From: Vallitalea pronyensis
GTDB lineage: Bacteria > Bacillota > Clostridia > Lachnospirales > Vallitaleaceae
Assembly (NCBI RefSeq): GCF_018141445.1
Contig: NZ_CP058649.1
Coordinates: 3,181,001 to 3,245,000 of the forward strand
Direction of reading: 5' to 3'
DNA: 64,000 nt
A program made the translations under genes and the position numbers. Positions 34,125 to 42,470 of the stretch are shown here, piece after piece (the first letter of the stretch is position 1; each line of letters starts with the position of its first letter). The notes beneath the pieces were generated by a model. That model did no database searches. It worked only from the letters and a program-made list of their open reading frames with translations, and was not told the DNA's origin.

Positions 34125-35366
34125 ATGGTGACGATTGATTTTAATAAATACAACATGCTTACAGAAAAATCATATATTCGACATTTGGGTCGTGTAACAC
34201 GGGTTGTTGGTTTAACCATTGAATCCTTAGGACCAAAAGTGAGTATGGGAGGATTATGTAGCATTCATTCAAATATAGAAGATAAATCTGTCTTGGCTGA
34301 AGTTGTAGGCTTCAAAGAAAACAGAATTTTACTCATGCCCCTTGGTGATTTAGAAGGGATAGGCTTAGGAAGCACCGTTGAAGCCATGGGACAAGCATTA
34401 TCTGTTCCCGTAGGTGATAAGTTACTGGGACGTGTCCTTGATGGATTAGGGGTACCCATTGATGATTTGGGCGTGTTGTATACCCAGACAGAATACCCTG
34501 TTCACCGAGAACCACCAGACCCATTAAGAAGAAAACGTATAAAAGATGTCTTATCTATTGGTGTTAAGAGTGTTGATGGTTTATTAACCATAGGCAAGGG
34601 CCAAAGGGTAGGGATCTTTGCTGGTAGTGGTGTTGGTAAGAGTACATTACTTGGTATGATTGCACGAAATACCAGTGCTGACATTAATGTGATAGCACTT
34701 ATTGGGGAACGAGGACGTGAAGTAAGGGAATTTATTGAAAGGGATTTAGGCAAAGAGGGGCTGAAAAGATCCGTCGTTGTCGTTGCAACTTCCGATAAAC
34801 CTGCACTGATCCGTCAAAAAGCAGCAAGTACAGCCACAGCAATTGCTGAATATTTTCGTGACCAAGGTAAAGATGTCATGCTCATGATGGATTCACTCAC
34901 ACGTTTTTCCATGGCACAGCGTGAAATAGGGCTAGCCATAGGTGAACCACCTGTAAGCAGGGGATACACCCCATCGGTTTTTGCAGTTATGCCAAAGTTA
35001 TTGGAGCGTGCTGGTAACAGTGAACATGGCTCCATAACAGGGTTATACACGGTACTGGTAGATGGTGATGATATGAATGAGCCTATTACAGATACTGCTC
35101 GAGGTATACTGGATGGTCATATTGTTTTGTCTAGAAAAATGGCCTATAAGAACCATTATCCTGCTATCGATATTTTACAGAGTGTATCCAGGGTTATGAC
35201 AGAAGTCATTGACCAAGAACATAAAGCGTTAGCAAATAATATGCGTTCAATTGTTGCAACGTATCGAGACGTAGAAGATTTAATTAACATTGGTGCATAT
35301 GCTAAAGGAAGCAATGAGACCATTGATATGCCATCAGTAAGATCAATAGCGTTAATGAATTTCTAA
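34125..35366 (+). CDS. fliI: flagellum-specific ATP synthase FliI, apparent C-terminal frameshift
   Basis: Export ATPase of the flagellar type III system. ATG 34125 (MVTIDFNKYNMLTEKSY) follows AAAGGATG. It shows Walker A GIFAGSGVGKST, ALIGERGREVREF, and Walker B DVMLMMDSLTRF. As written the frame encodes 413 aa and ends SNETIDMPSVRSIALMNF. FliI normally has about 437 residues and a helical end of the form AI..IN.FL.Q..DE. Exactly that (YAISKINSVNEFLKQQTDEK...) is readable in another frame from about 35328 to 35437. One extra base near 35327 would restore a 437-aa FliI whose stop is 9 bases before fliJ. So this is a one-base deletion, real or a sequencing error. Confidence 0.93.
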   Translation: MVTIDFNKYNMLTEKSYIRHLGRVTRVVGLTIESLGPKVSMGGLCSIHSNIEDKSVLAEVVGFKENRILLMPLGDLEGIGLGSTVEAMGQALSVPVGDKLLGRVLDGLGVPIDDLGVLYTQTEYPVHREPPDPLRRKRIKDVLSIGVKSVDGLLTIGKGQRVGIFAGSGVGKSTLLGMIARNTSADINVIALIGERGREVREFIERDLGKEGLKRSVVVVATSDKPALIRQKAASTATAIAEYFRDQGKDVMLMMDSLTRFSMAQREIGLAIGEPPVSRGYTPSVFAVMPKLLERAGNSEHGSITGLYTVLVDGDDMNEPITDTARGILDGHIVLSRKMAYKNHYPAIDILQSVSRVMTEVIDQEHKALANNMRSIVATYRDVEDLINIGAYAKGSNETIDMPSVRSIALMNF

Positions 35367-35437
35367 AACAACAAACAGATGAAAAGTTTACGTTTGATGA
35401 GATGTTAACCATGATGAATGATGTGATGAAAGTGTAG
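35328..35437 (+). other. out-of-frame remainder of fliI (normal C-terminus)
   Basis: Starting just after the likely shift point, another frame reads AISKINSVNEFLKQQTDEK and continues FTFDEMLTMMNDVMKV before TAG at 35435-35437. Its length and pattern match the C-terminal helices of FliI from other Firmicutes. The stretch lacks a ribosome site and start of its own, and it fills what would otherwise be an 80-bp gap in a tightly packed operon. Confidence 0.85.
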
Positions 35438-35446
35438 TGATGGACC

Positions 35447-35893
35447 ATGATGAAATTTAAATATGATTTACAAAATATATTAAATTTAAAAGAAAAGATG
35501 GAAGAACAAAAAAAGATGGCTTTGAAAAATGCACATCAGCATTTAGAGGTTCAAAAAGATAAACTCAATCATTTACATGACCGACTGGATGCAAGTAATG
35601 GGTCCTTTCGAGACAGAGTGTGTCATACCATAAAAGTTAGAGAAATAAGAACCCTTAATCATATCAACCAATACATGCAAACATGTATCAGAGAACAAAA
35701 CACCGTTGTTGAACAAGCAACCTATGAGGTGGAAAGCAAACGTGTAGCGTTAACAGAAGCTTTAATGGAAAAAAAAATGTATGAGAAATTAAAAGCCAAT
35801 GCTTACGAATCCTACAAGGTTGCATTTAATAAAGAAGAACAAAAGAAATTAGATGAAATTGTAAGTTATAAGTATTGCAAAATAGCTCGATAG
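35447..35893 (+). CDS. fliJ: flagellar export protein FliJ
   Basis: 148-aa, almost entirely helical, basic coiled-coil protein, the central stalk-like chaperone/escort of the export ATPase. It starts MMKFKYDLQNILNLKEKMEEQKK; F-x-Y/F-x-L-Q-x-x-L is the usual FliJ opening. ATG 35447 or 35450 are equivalent choices. Place between fliI and the MotE-like gene is standard. Confidence 0.9.
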   Translation: MMKFKYDLQNILNLKEKMEEQKKMALKNAHQHLEVQKDKLNHLHDRLDASNGSFRDRVCHTIKVREIRTLNHINQYMQTCIREQNTVVEQATYEVESKRVALTEALMEKKMYEKLKANAYESYKVAFNKEEQKKLDEIVSYKYCKIAR

Positions 35894-35940
35894 ATTAGTA
35901 ATCATATCGGATAGATCATGGATTGAAAGGACTGTTCCAT

Positions 35941-36702
35941 ATGGAAAATGAAACCATAGAACTGCAAGAAAAAGGTTCTGCACTTAGTATTGTTATAGGG
36001 ATCATCATATCAGCCTTAGTTTTACTAGGAGCACTTATAGCGGTTATTAGATTGGATATTGCAGGTTTTGGAACCCAATATGCCTATCCACTCTTAAAAG
36101 ATATTCCCGTCCTTAATATCATATTACCTGAAGTCGTAGTAGAAGCTGGGACAGATGCTGAAAACCAAGACACTGCTTATGCATTTGAAACAGTGGATGA
36201 GGCAGTTGAAAGGTTAAAAGTAACGGAAACATTATTAAAAGATAAAGAAGTTCAGGCTATAGACTTACAAGAACAGATTAAGTTGCTAGAAGCTGAAAAT
36301 GCACGATTAAAAGTCTTTGAAGAAAATCAATTGCTTTTTGATGAAAGAAAAAAGGAATTTGACGAAATGGTTGTCTTAGGTAAAGGCGTACCGGATATAT
36401 CGAATTTTAGGACTTTCTATGAAGAAATCAAGCCAGATAACGCAGCTGAAATCTATGGAGAGGTTATAAAAAAAGAAGCTTATAATCAAGAAATTGTTGA
36501 TATAGCACAAGTTTATCAAAGCATGAAGCCCGCAAGTGCAGCGGCAATACTTATGAAGATGACAACAACATCTTCAAAAATGAAAATGGTTGTTCAGATT
36601 CTAGATCATATAGATAGTGAGCAGCAAGGAGCGATACTCAGTGCAATGGAAACAAAAACAGCAGCAAAAATAACAGAGTATCTGTTTCCTAAAGAAGAAT
36701 AA
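35941..36702 (+). CDS. MotE-family (YlxF-like) flagellar protein with MgtE-N-like domain
   Basis: 253-aa bitopic protein in the fliJ-fliK interval, the location of ylxF in Bacillus. ATG 35941 follows AAAGGACTGTTCCAT. One transmembrane helix lies at about 15-37 (LSIVIGIIISALVLLGALIAVI). A coiled coil covers about 80-140, and a C-terminal MgtE-N/FliG-like domain about 180-250 (VYQSMKPASAAAILMKM...AILSAMETKTAAKITEYL). In other bacteria MotE supports stator or motor function, and here it may link the switch and the membrane. The exact role in Clostridia is unproved. Confidence 0.8.
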   Translation: MENETIELQEKGSALSIVIGIIISALVLLGALIAVIRLDIAGFGTQYAYPLLKDIPVLNIILPEVVVEAGTDAENQDTAYAFETVDEAVERLKVTETLLKDKEVQAIDLQEQIKLLEAENARLKVFEENQLLFDERKKEFDEMVVLGKGVPDISNFRTFYEEIKPDNAAEIYGEVIKKEAYNQEIVDIAQVYQSMKPASAAAILMKMTTTSSKMKMVVQILDHIDSEQQGAILSAMETKTAAKITEYLFPKEE

Positions 36703-36719
36703 AGAAAGGAGGCGATAAA

Positions 36720-38039
36720 GTGGTAGCAGTCGTTACGAAATCAATGCAAGCAGTAACGGGTATGGGAAGTCAGAAAAAGACCCAAAACAATTCATCACCA
36801 AAAGAAAGTTTTAATCAAGTACTTAATCAGCAAACGGGTCAATCAGCAAAAGAGCCAGATGTTAAAAAAACCTCTAGTAATATGAAGAAATCATCTGGAA
36901 AAATTGTCAAACAGCCAGAGCAAAAGCCTATAGCAGATGAAACAACCAAAGTAGAACTTAGCGGTCTTGAAAAAGATATTATTCAAGAAGTCACTCAGAT
37001 GTTGGGTATAACAGAAGACGAACTTCAACAAGTACTTGCTCAATTGAACATGACCATATTTGATTTATTAATTCCAGAAAAACTAAATATGTTTCTTACA
37101 AGCTTATATGATGTTGATGATACCATCCAGTTACTCACCTTACCAGAAAGCAGTCAGATTAAAGAACTTAAAACAAAATTAGGGCAAATGATGAAAGCGT
37201 TAAATATTGACTTAGAAGAAGTTAAAGACTTCATTGAGAAACAAGCTGTCAATCAGGAAACAACAGAGAATAAAACAGTAGTCACTCAAGAAGCTAAACC
37301 ATTGCCTGAACAAGAAGCCGTCACAAAAAATGAATCAAGTGAGAACACATCTCAAGTGGATATAACCATAACAGATAATCGGACAGAAAAAGAAGTCAGT
37401 TCTACAACTGAAGTGGTTATGACAGAAGGAGATAAAGCAGAAACAACAACGGATGTAAATCCTGAACAAGGTAAGCCAGAGAACAATGACCTATTTAATA
37501 TCCCTGTAAACAACCAAACTGTTCAAAAAGTAGAAGTTATTGAACAAGGTGGTGTACGCGAAGTTGTTACATACAATATGCATACAGAAGATATTATGGA
37601 GCAAATCGTATCCAGTGTAAAAGTAAACTTGTCAGATGATACTAATGAAATGCTGATTCAACTACGACCAGAACATCTAGGTAAATTAGCTTTTTCACTG
37701 ACATCAGAGCAAGGCGTTATTACTGCTAATTTTATGGCAGATAACCCAGCTGTCAAAGAATTAATAGAAGCAAACCTTGCACAATTAAGGCTTTCATTGC
37801 AAGAACAAGGTATTACCATTGATAAATTAGAAGTTGTGGTAACAGATAACCAACTCATGGGTGACCAACAAGAGAATGAACAGTTTGCTAACAACCAGGA
37901 GAAAAAGAAGCGTGCAGCCAAAATGATGTCCATTAATCAGCTGCAAAGCGATGAAGATTTAGAGGATTCACCAGTTGTTGATACAAGCACTTCTGTAGAT
38001 TCCATGGAAACCAGCTCAGTAATCGATTATTCTGTATAA
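36720..38039 (+). CDS. fliK: flagellar hook-length control protein FliK
   Basis: 439-aa secreted ruler protein. The GTG start at 36720 follows AAAGGAGG. The N-terminal two thirds are hydrophilic and low in complexity (Gln/Glu/Lys/Thr-rich, about 15-75 and 180-270), as expected for an extended ruler. The C-terminal Flg_hook domain (about 295-385) contains MLIQLRPEHLGKLAFSLTSE, with the conserved LxPExLGxv core, and LRLSLQEQGITIDKLEVVV. It tells FlhB to switch from hook to filament export. The tail after about 390 is variable. Confidence 0.92.
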   Translation: MVAVVTKSMQAVTGMGSQKKTQNNSSPKESFNQVLNQQTGQSAKEPDVKKTSSNMKKSSGKIVKQPEQKPIADETTKVELSGLEKDIIQEVTQMLGITEDELQQVLAQLNMTIFDLLIPEKLNMFLTSLYDVDDTIQLLTLPESSQIKELKTKLGQMMKALNIDLEEVKDFIEKQAVNQETTENKTVVTQEAKPLPEQEAVTKNESSENTSQVDITITDNRTEKEVSSTTEVVMTEGDKAETTTDVNPEQGKPENNDLFNIPVNNQTVQKVEVIEQGGVREVVTYNMHTEDIMEQIVSSVKVNLSDDTNEMLIQLRPEHLGKLAFSLTSEQGVITANFMADNPAVKELIEANLAQLRLSLQEQGITIDKLEVVVTDNQLMGDQQENEQFANNQEKKKRAAKMMSINQLQSDEDLEDSPVVDTSTSVDSMETSSVIDYSV

Positions 38040-38050
38040 GGAGGGATAAG

Positions 38051-38614
38051 ATGGCAGGTCCACAAAATGTAACAAATGATATCATGACAAAGTTTGGCGT
38101 TAGCACATATAAAACAGACACGAGGAATGATTTGGATAAGGATGCATTTTTAAATCTTCTGGTTAAACAAATGCAGTACCAAGATCCCCTTAATCCAACA
38201 AAAAATGAACAATTTCTAGCTCAGATGGCTCAATTCTCTTCACTGGAGCAAATGCAAAACATGAACAAGGGTGTATCCATATCACAAGCTTATACGCTTA
38301 TGAACAAAGAAGTGTTTGGGACAGTATTAGACCCCAACACTAACAAAGTTAATCCAGTGGCTGGTATGGTAACGGGCGTTTTTATGCAAAATGGTAAAGT
38401 CTTCTTAAAGGTTAAAATGCCTGATGTAGAGACCCCTGTTGATTTACAACTGGAAAAAGTTGAAGCTGTATTAGCACCAATTGATATGATTGAACTCTAT
38501 AAGAGTGTTGAAGAAATTAAAAAAGATTTGGAAAAAATTCAAGACAAAGTTGCACCGGATGAAGATGATTCAGATGATGATTCTAACGATAATTCAGGTA
38601 ATACGACTCCATAA
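38051..38614 (+). CDS. flgD: flagellar hook capping protein FlgD
   Basis: 187-aa FlgD, the scaffold that caps the growing hook. The conserved N-terminal region DLDKDAFLNLLVKQMQYQDPLNP-x-KNEQFLAQMAQFSSLEQM is present (about 26-78). The C-terminal part is short compared with enterobacterial FlgD but normal for Clostridia, and ends in an acidic Asp/Asn run (DEDDSDDDSNDNSG). ATG 38051 follows AAGGAGGGATAAG. Confidence 0.95.
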   Translation: MAGPQNVTNDIMTKFGVSTYKTDTRNDLDKDAFLNLLVKQMQYQDPLNPTKNEQFLAQMAQFSSLEQMQNMNKGVSISQAYTLMNKEVFGTVLDPNTNKVNPVAGMVTGVFMQNGKVFLKVKMPDVETPVDLQLEKVEAVLAPIDMIELYKSVEEIKKDLEKIQDKVAPDEDDSDDDSNDNSGNTTP

Positions 38615-38655
38615 CCCCATGCATAAATATGTTCAAATAGAAGCAGGTGACTAAC

Positions 38656-39039
38656 ATGAAGATTAATCCATCCATGTATAAGGTACATAATGCTGTAAAT
38701 ATTAAACAGTCAGGATTGCCTAAGAGTACGTCAAAAAAAGCAGAAGCTTTTAATCAAGTACTGCAAGAGCAATTACAAAAGCGGCAAGAGGTGAGCTTTT
38801 CAAAGCATGCGAATACACGCTTACATGCTAGGAATATTCAATTGTCCAATGACCAATTAAAGCGTATTAATGAAGGGATTCATCAAGCAGACGTAAAAGG
38901 CATTAAGGAATCTCTCGTACTGATTGATGATGTAGCTCTCGTAATCAATGTGAAGAACAAAGTCGTTGTAACAGCTATGGAAAAGTCGGAGCAAGATAAC
39001 AAAGTATTTACGAATATTGATGGTGCTGTCATTTTATAA
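38656..39039 (+). CDS. flagellar operon protein, TIGR02530-type (flg_new family)
   Basis: 127-aa protein of the family found between flgD and flgE in Firmicutes. ATG 38656 is chosen, after GCAGGTGACTAAC. The N-terminal half is basic and likely flexible. The C-terminal half is conserved: FSKHANTRLHARNIQLSNDQL, then a beta-rich part with ALVINVKNKVVVTAMEK and VFTNIDGAVIL. The function is unknown; the place suggests a hook-assembly or export chaperone role. It has no membrane segment or signal peptide. Confidence 0.85.
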   Translation: MKINPSMYKVHNAVNIKQSGLPKSTSKKAEAFNQVLQEQLQKRQEVSFSKHANTRLHARNIQLSNDQLKRINEGIHQADVKGIKESLVLIDDVALVINVKNKVVVTAMEKSEQDNKVFTNIDGAVIL

Positions 39040-39118
39040 ACTGGACCTCAAGGAGGAAGTTTCTTATCTCTGACTGATTGATGAGATAAGACAGCACAGA
39101 TGAAGGAGGTTATGCGCA

Positions 39119-40432
39119 ATGATGCGTTCAATGTATTCTGGTGTTTCAGGTTTAAGAATACACCAAACCAAAATGGATGTTATTGGTAATAACATCTCCA
39201 ATGTCAACACTGCTGGGTTTAAAGCAGGTCGTGTGACATTCAATGAAATCTTTAGTCAAACCTTACAAGGTGCTAGTGCAGCATCGGATAAATTAGGTGG
39301 TCGAAACCCCATGCAAGTAGGTCTAGGTGCTAATATAGCATCCATTGATACATTAATGACTGAAGGGGCGGCACAGAGAACAGATAACCCACTGGATATG
39401 AAGATAGAAGGTGATGGATTCTTTGTATTACATGGTCCTGGAGGCTATCGCTTTTCTAGAGCCGGTGCTTTTCGTATTGATAATGCAGGTAATCTAGCTA
39501 ATCCAGAAGGGCTTAATGTGATGGGATGGCCAGTGGACTCTACTACAGGCAACATCAACAAAGGTGAAGTATCTAAGATACAGATTATGAAGCCTGAGAA
39601 TTTGTACTCCGAGCCATCAAAAACATCTGCTGCGACTGTTTTTGGAAATCTCAACAAAAATGATTCAAATATATCACATTTAAAGGACGGTGTCCTTGTA
39701 ACCTTTGATATTTATGATTCTCAAGGCTATCGCTATACCGTTAATGCTAGAATAAAAGAGAATGCACCAGGTGGTACTGTTACTCCTGATGAGTATGTCT
39801 TGACAATTGATAATAATCATGGAATACAAGATTCTGATGGTAACTCAATAACATCAACGCTTAACCCAGCGAGTGTTGTCATAACTTTTGATAATAATGG
39901 TAAAGTGGATACTACTGCACTTAGCACGTTTGATATTACTAATATTGATGGTGGTAGTGCAAAATTTAGTAATGTATCAGTTGACGTCACCCAATTAACC
40001 CTATTCGACAAGGAGACAACTGCCACTGGAAAAGCAGGTGACATAAACGGTTTAAACGCTGGTAATAAAGTAGGAGCTTTATCAGGATTCAACATTGGTC
40101 CAGATGGTATTATCAATGGTTCCTATACCAATGGCGAGTCTAAAATATTAGGCCAAGTAGTTGTTGCAAAATTCCAAAACCCAGCAGGTCTACAAAAAGT
40201 CGGAAACAACCTATTCCAAGTAACCACTAACTCAGGTGAGTTCGATGGTATTGGAACAGACCCACAATCCGATGGTGGTGCTCTTAACGGCGGTGTTCTT
40301 GAAATGTCCAATGTGGATTTATCAAGAGAATTCACCGAGATGATTACCACTCAAAGAGGTTTCCAAGCGAATTCAAGAATCATTACATCGTCAGATGAAA
40401 TGCTGCAAGAGTTGGTTAACCTTAAGCGATAA
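39119..40432 (+). CDS. flgE: flagellar hook protein FlgE
   Basis: 437-aa hook subunit. The N-terminal rod/hook motif is MYSGVSGLRIHQTKMDVIGNNISNVNTAGFKAGRVTF. The D1/D2 region is in the middle (about 140-360). The C-terminal motif LSREFTEMITTQRGFQANSRIITSSDEMLQELVNLKR forms the partner helix. ATG 39119 (or 39122) follows GAAGGAGGTTATGCGCA. Downstream, a strong hairpin separates it from flbD; hook protein is needed at high copy number, so the hairpin may matter for transcript stability. Confidence 0.97.
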   Translation: MMRSMYSGVSGLRIHQTKMDVIGNNISNVNTAGFKAGRVTFNEIFSQTLQGASAASDKLGGRNPMQVGLGANIASIDTLMTEGAAQRTDNPLDMKIEGDGFFVLHGPGGYRFSRAGAFRIDNAGNLANPEGLNVMGWPVDSTTGNINKGEVSKIQIMKPENLYSEPSKTSAATVFGNLNKNDSNISHLKDGVLVTFDIYDSQGYRYTVNARIKENAPGGTVTPDEYVLTIDNNHGIQDSDGNSITSTLNPASVVITFDNNGKVDTTALSTFDITNIDGGSAKFSNVSVDVTQLTLFDKETTATGKAGDINGLNAGNKVGALSGFNIGPDGIINGSYTNGESKILGQVVVAKFQNPAGLQKVGNNLFQVTTNSGEFDGIGTDPQSDGGALNGGVLEMSNVDLSREFTEMITTQRGFQANSRIITSSDEMLQELVNLKR

Positions 40433-40470
40433 CTGGTAAATAAGTTGTAACCTATGCAATACCAATAGAT

Positions 40471-40501
40471 AGAATAGTGGCTAGGTTCTAGTCGCTATTC
40501 T
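40471..40501 (+). other. intra-operon stem-loop after flgE
   Basis: AGAATAGTGGCTA (40471-40483) pairs fully with TAGTCGCTATTCT (40489-40501), 13 bp with two G-U pairs and a 5-base loop. It is followed by A-rich sequence, not a T tract, so it is not a terminator. It lies in the flgE-flbD gap. Confidence 0.7.
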
Positions 40502-40519
40502 ATAAAAAAGGGTGATGAC

Positions 40520-40729
40520 ATGATTTATGTAACCAAGCTTAATGATGAAGAAGTCGTGGTAAACTGTGATCTTATTGAAGTCATAGAAGAAACACCCAAT
40601 ACCATTATTACGTTAACAACTGGTAAGAAGATCATTGCGAAAGAATCATCAAAAGAAATCATTGAAAAAATTATCCGTTACAAAACCTATCTGTCAAAGC
40701 GATTACGTGAAGGTCATGATAACGGTTAA
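40520..40729 (+). CDS. flbD: flagellar protein FlbD/SwrD
   Basis: 69-aa protein of the FlbD family (SwrD in Bacillus, which raises flagellar motor power). The sequence MIYVTKLNDEEVVVNCDLIEVIEETPNTIITLTTG is the family core, with the conserved N-x-DLIE/IE and TPDT-like residues. ATG 40520 follows AAAAAAGGGTGATGAC. The gene sits between flgE and the stator genes; in Bacillus it also follows the hook gene. Confidence 0.92.
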   Translation: MIYVTKLNDEEVVVNCDLIEVIEETPNTIITLTTGKKIIAKESSKEIIEKIIRYKTYLSKRLREGHDNG

Positions 40730-40855
40730 AGTGATACATCATATAGGGTGTATGGCGAAAGCGATAAACCCTTATGGATGCAGTATCATAGCTATAGAAG
40801 ATGAAGTAGTAATGTATGTACTTTAGATGAGAAGCAATAAAGCGAGGTGAGAACA

Positions 40856-41653
40856 TTGGATTTAGCTACTATAGGCGGTCTTATTGCAGGGGTTTTCTTC
40901 ATCGTAGCAGCCATTCTCCAAGATAAAGGTAATCTTGCAGATTTTGGACAATTAGCATCAGTTATGATTACATTTGGAGGAACTTTTTCAGCAACATTAA
41001 TTTCTTTTCCTTTAGCTGATTTTATTAATTCTGTTAAATCGGTGACATTGATTTTTAGGAATAAACAGTTAAATGAAGGAGAAATCATTCGAAAGATTAT
41101 TGAACTATCCAACATTGCTAGAAAAGAAGGGTTGCTTGCACTAGAGGAAGCGGCAGAATCCATCGATGATGAGTTCATGAAGAAAGGTATTCTATTAATT
41201 GTTGATGGTACCGATCCAGAATTAGTGAGAAATATTCTAGAAACAGAAATTATTTTTGTCGAAGGAAGACATAAATATGTACAAGGTTTTTGGAATAAAG
41301 TAGGTGAATATGGACCAGCATGGGGTATGATTGGAACACTAATCGGTTTAATTAAGATGTTGCAGAACATGAATGATCCAAGTACAATTGGTCCCAGTAT
41401 GTCTGTAGCATTACTGACAACTTTATATGGGTCGGTACTTGCTAACTTCTTAGCATTACCAATAGCCAATAAAATGAAGGTGATTAGTGAAGCAGAAATA
41501 TTACTCAAAGAGGTAGCCATTGAAGGTTTATTATCCATACAAGCTGGAGAAAACCCTCGTGTTATTGAGGAAAAATTAAAAGCATTCTTAGCACCACGTC
41601 TAAGAGATGAAATTAGCGAAGATGACGCTCAAGAAGGTGAAAATAATGCCTAA
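40856..41653 (+). CDS. motA: flagellar motor stator protein MotA
   Basis: 265-aa stator subunit with four transmembrane segments. TTG 40856 (MDLATIGGLIAG) is chosen, 5 bases after AGGTGA; the in-frame GTG at 40847 is part of that site. The cytoplasmic loop carries the charged residues that meet FliG. The C-terminal pair of helices includes GPAWGMIGTLIGLIKML and the following VALLTTLYGSVLANFLALPIANKM, with the conserved Pro. It overlaps motB by 8 bases. motAB inside the fla/che operon is normal for many Clostridia but not Bacillus. Confidence 0.96.
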   Translation: MDLATIGGLIAGVFFIVAAILQDKGNLADFGQLASVMITFGGTFSATLISFPLADFINSVKSVTLIFRNKQLNEGEIIRKIIELSNIARKEGLLALEEAAESIDDEFMKKGILLIVDGTDPELVRNILETEIIFVEGRHKYVQGFWNKVGEYGPAWGMIGTLIGLIKMLQNMNDPSTIGPSMSVALLTTLYGSVLANFLALPIANKMKVISEAEILLKEVAIEGLLSIQAGENPRVIEEKLKAFLAPRLRDEISEDDAQEGENNA

Positions 41654-42458
41654 AAAAAGGAAAGCCAAAATCGGTAACGTTGGTTTACCAGGATGGATGG
41701 CTACATATGGGGATATGGTAACATTGTTGCTTTGTTTCTTCGTTTTACTTTTTTCCATGTCGAGCATTGATGTGGCTAAGTTTAAGGCAGCGCTTAACTC
41801 TTTTCAAAACCGTGTAGATGTCATGCCAGGGGGAACAGCAGTAACCCAAAATGATCTTATATCCAATGGCATTAGTCAGATTAATGGTATTGAAATCATA
41901 TTCGATAAGAAGATTCCTCTTGAACAAGAGGGCGAAGAGAGTATAGAAATTGAGAGTAAGTTAGAAGAAGCCAAAAAAGATGCAGAAGATATTAATGAGT
42001 ATTTGAAGAAACAAGGCTATGAAAGTGTAGTAAAGATTGAATATAACTCAAACATTATTAAACTAACCATAGAAGGTGAAATTCTATTTGAAAGTGGTTA
42101 TGCTAAGTTAACAACGGATGCTGTTCGCTTAGTAGATGTTGTTTCTCTTAAGATTATGGAGTACATCAGTGATAAGACCATACAAATAGAAGGACATACA
42201 GATAATCGCCCTATCAACACAGCAAGATATCCAAGTAACTGGGAGTTATCTCAGGCCAGAGCCATAGCAGTAGGTTATCGTCTCATTCGTGAACATGGTA
42301 TAGATCCTTCTAAGATTGCAGCAACAGGGTATGGAGAGTATCGTCCTATAGCCGATAATGCAACGGAAGTAGGTAGAGGTATCAACAGACGTGTTGAAAT
42401 TAAGCTTATTACAGAAGAATATAATAACATTGATCCATTAAATGATCTAGAAGAATAG
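41646..42458 (+). CDS. motB: flagellar motor stator protein MotB (possibly sodium type)
   Basis: 270-aa stator subunit. ATG 41646 lies in the end of motA behind GAAGGTGA. The N-terminus has GWMATYGDMVTLLLCFFVLLFSM, one transmembrane helix with the ion-binding Asp near residue 22. The C-terminal OmpA-like peptidoglycan-binding domain includes TIQIEGHTDNRPI and ATGYGEYRPIA. The helix residues LLxCFFVLLxS resemble sodium-driven PomB/MotS more than proton-driven MotB, so a Na+ motor is possible; this is inference from remembered family sequences. Confidence 0.95.
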   Translation: MPKKRKAKIGNVGLPGWMATYGDMVTLLLCFFVLLFSMSSIDVAKFKAALNSFQNRVDVMPGGTAVTQNDLISNGISQINGIEIIFDKKIPLEQEGEESIEIESKLEEAKKDAEDINEYLKKQGYESVVKIEYNSNIIKLTIEGEILFESGYAKLTTDAVRLVDVVSLKIMEYISDKTIQIEGHTDNRPINTARYPSNWELSQARAIAVGYRLIREHGIDPSKIAATGYGEYRPIADNATEVGRGINRRVEIKLITEEYNNIDPLNDLEE

Positions 42459-42470
42459 AGGTGAACAAAG

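Noticed and set aside
35328-35437. Programmed frameshift in fliI
   Set aside because: No slippery heptamer, no internal Shine-Dalgarno and no hairpin at the right distance; a plain deletion or sequence error is simpler.
37658-38121. Antisense genes opposite fliK/flgD and many other minus-strand frames
   Set aside because: They mirror strongly supported + strand genes, have no ribosome sites and no known protein motifs.
40635-40826. Small gene overlapping and following flbD
   Set aside because: Frame starts inside flbD, lacks a ribosome site and has no recognisable protein pattern; the gap before motA is non-coding.
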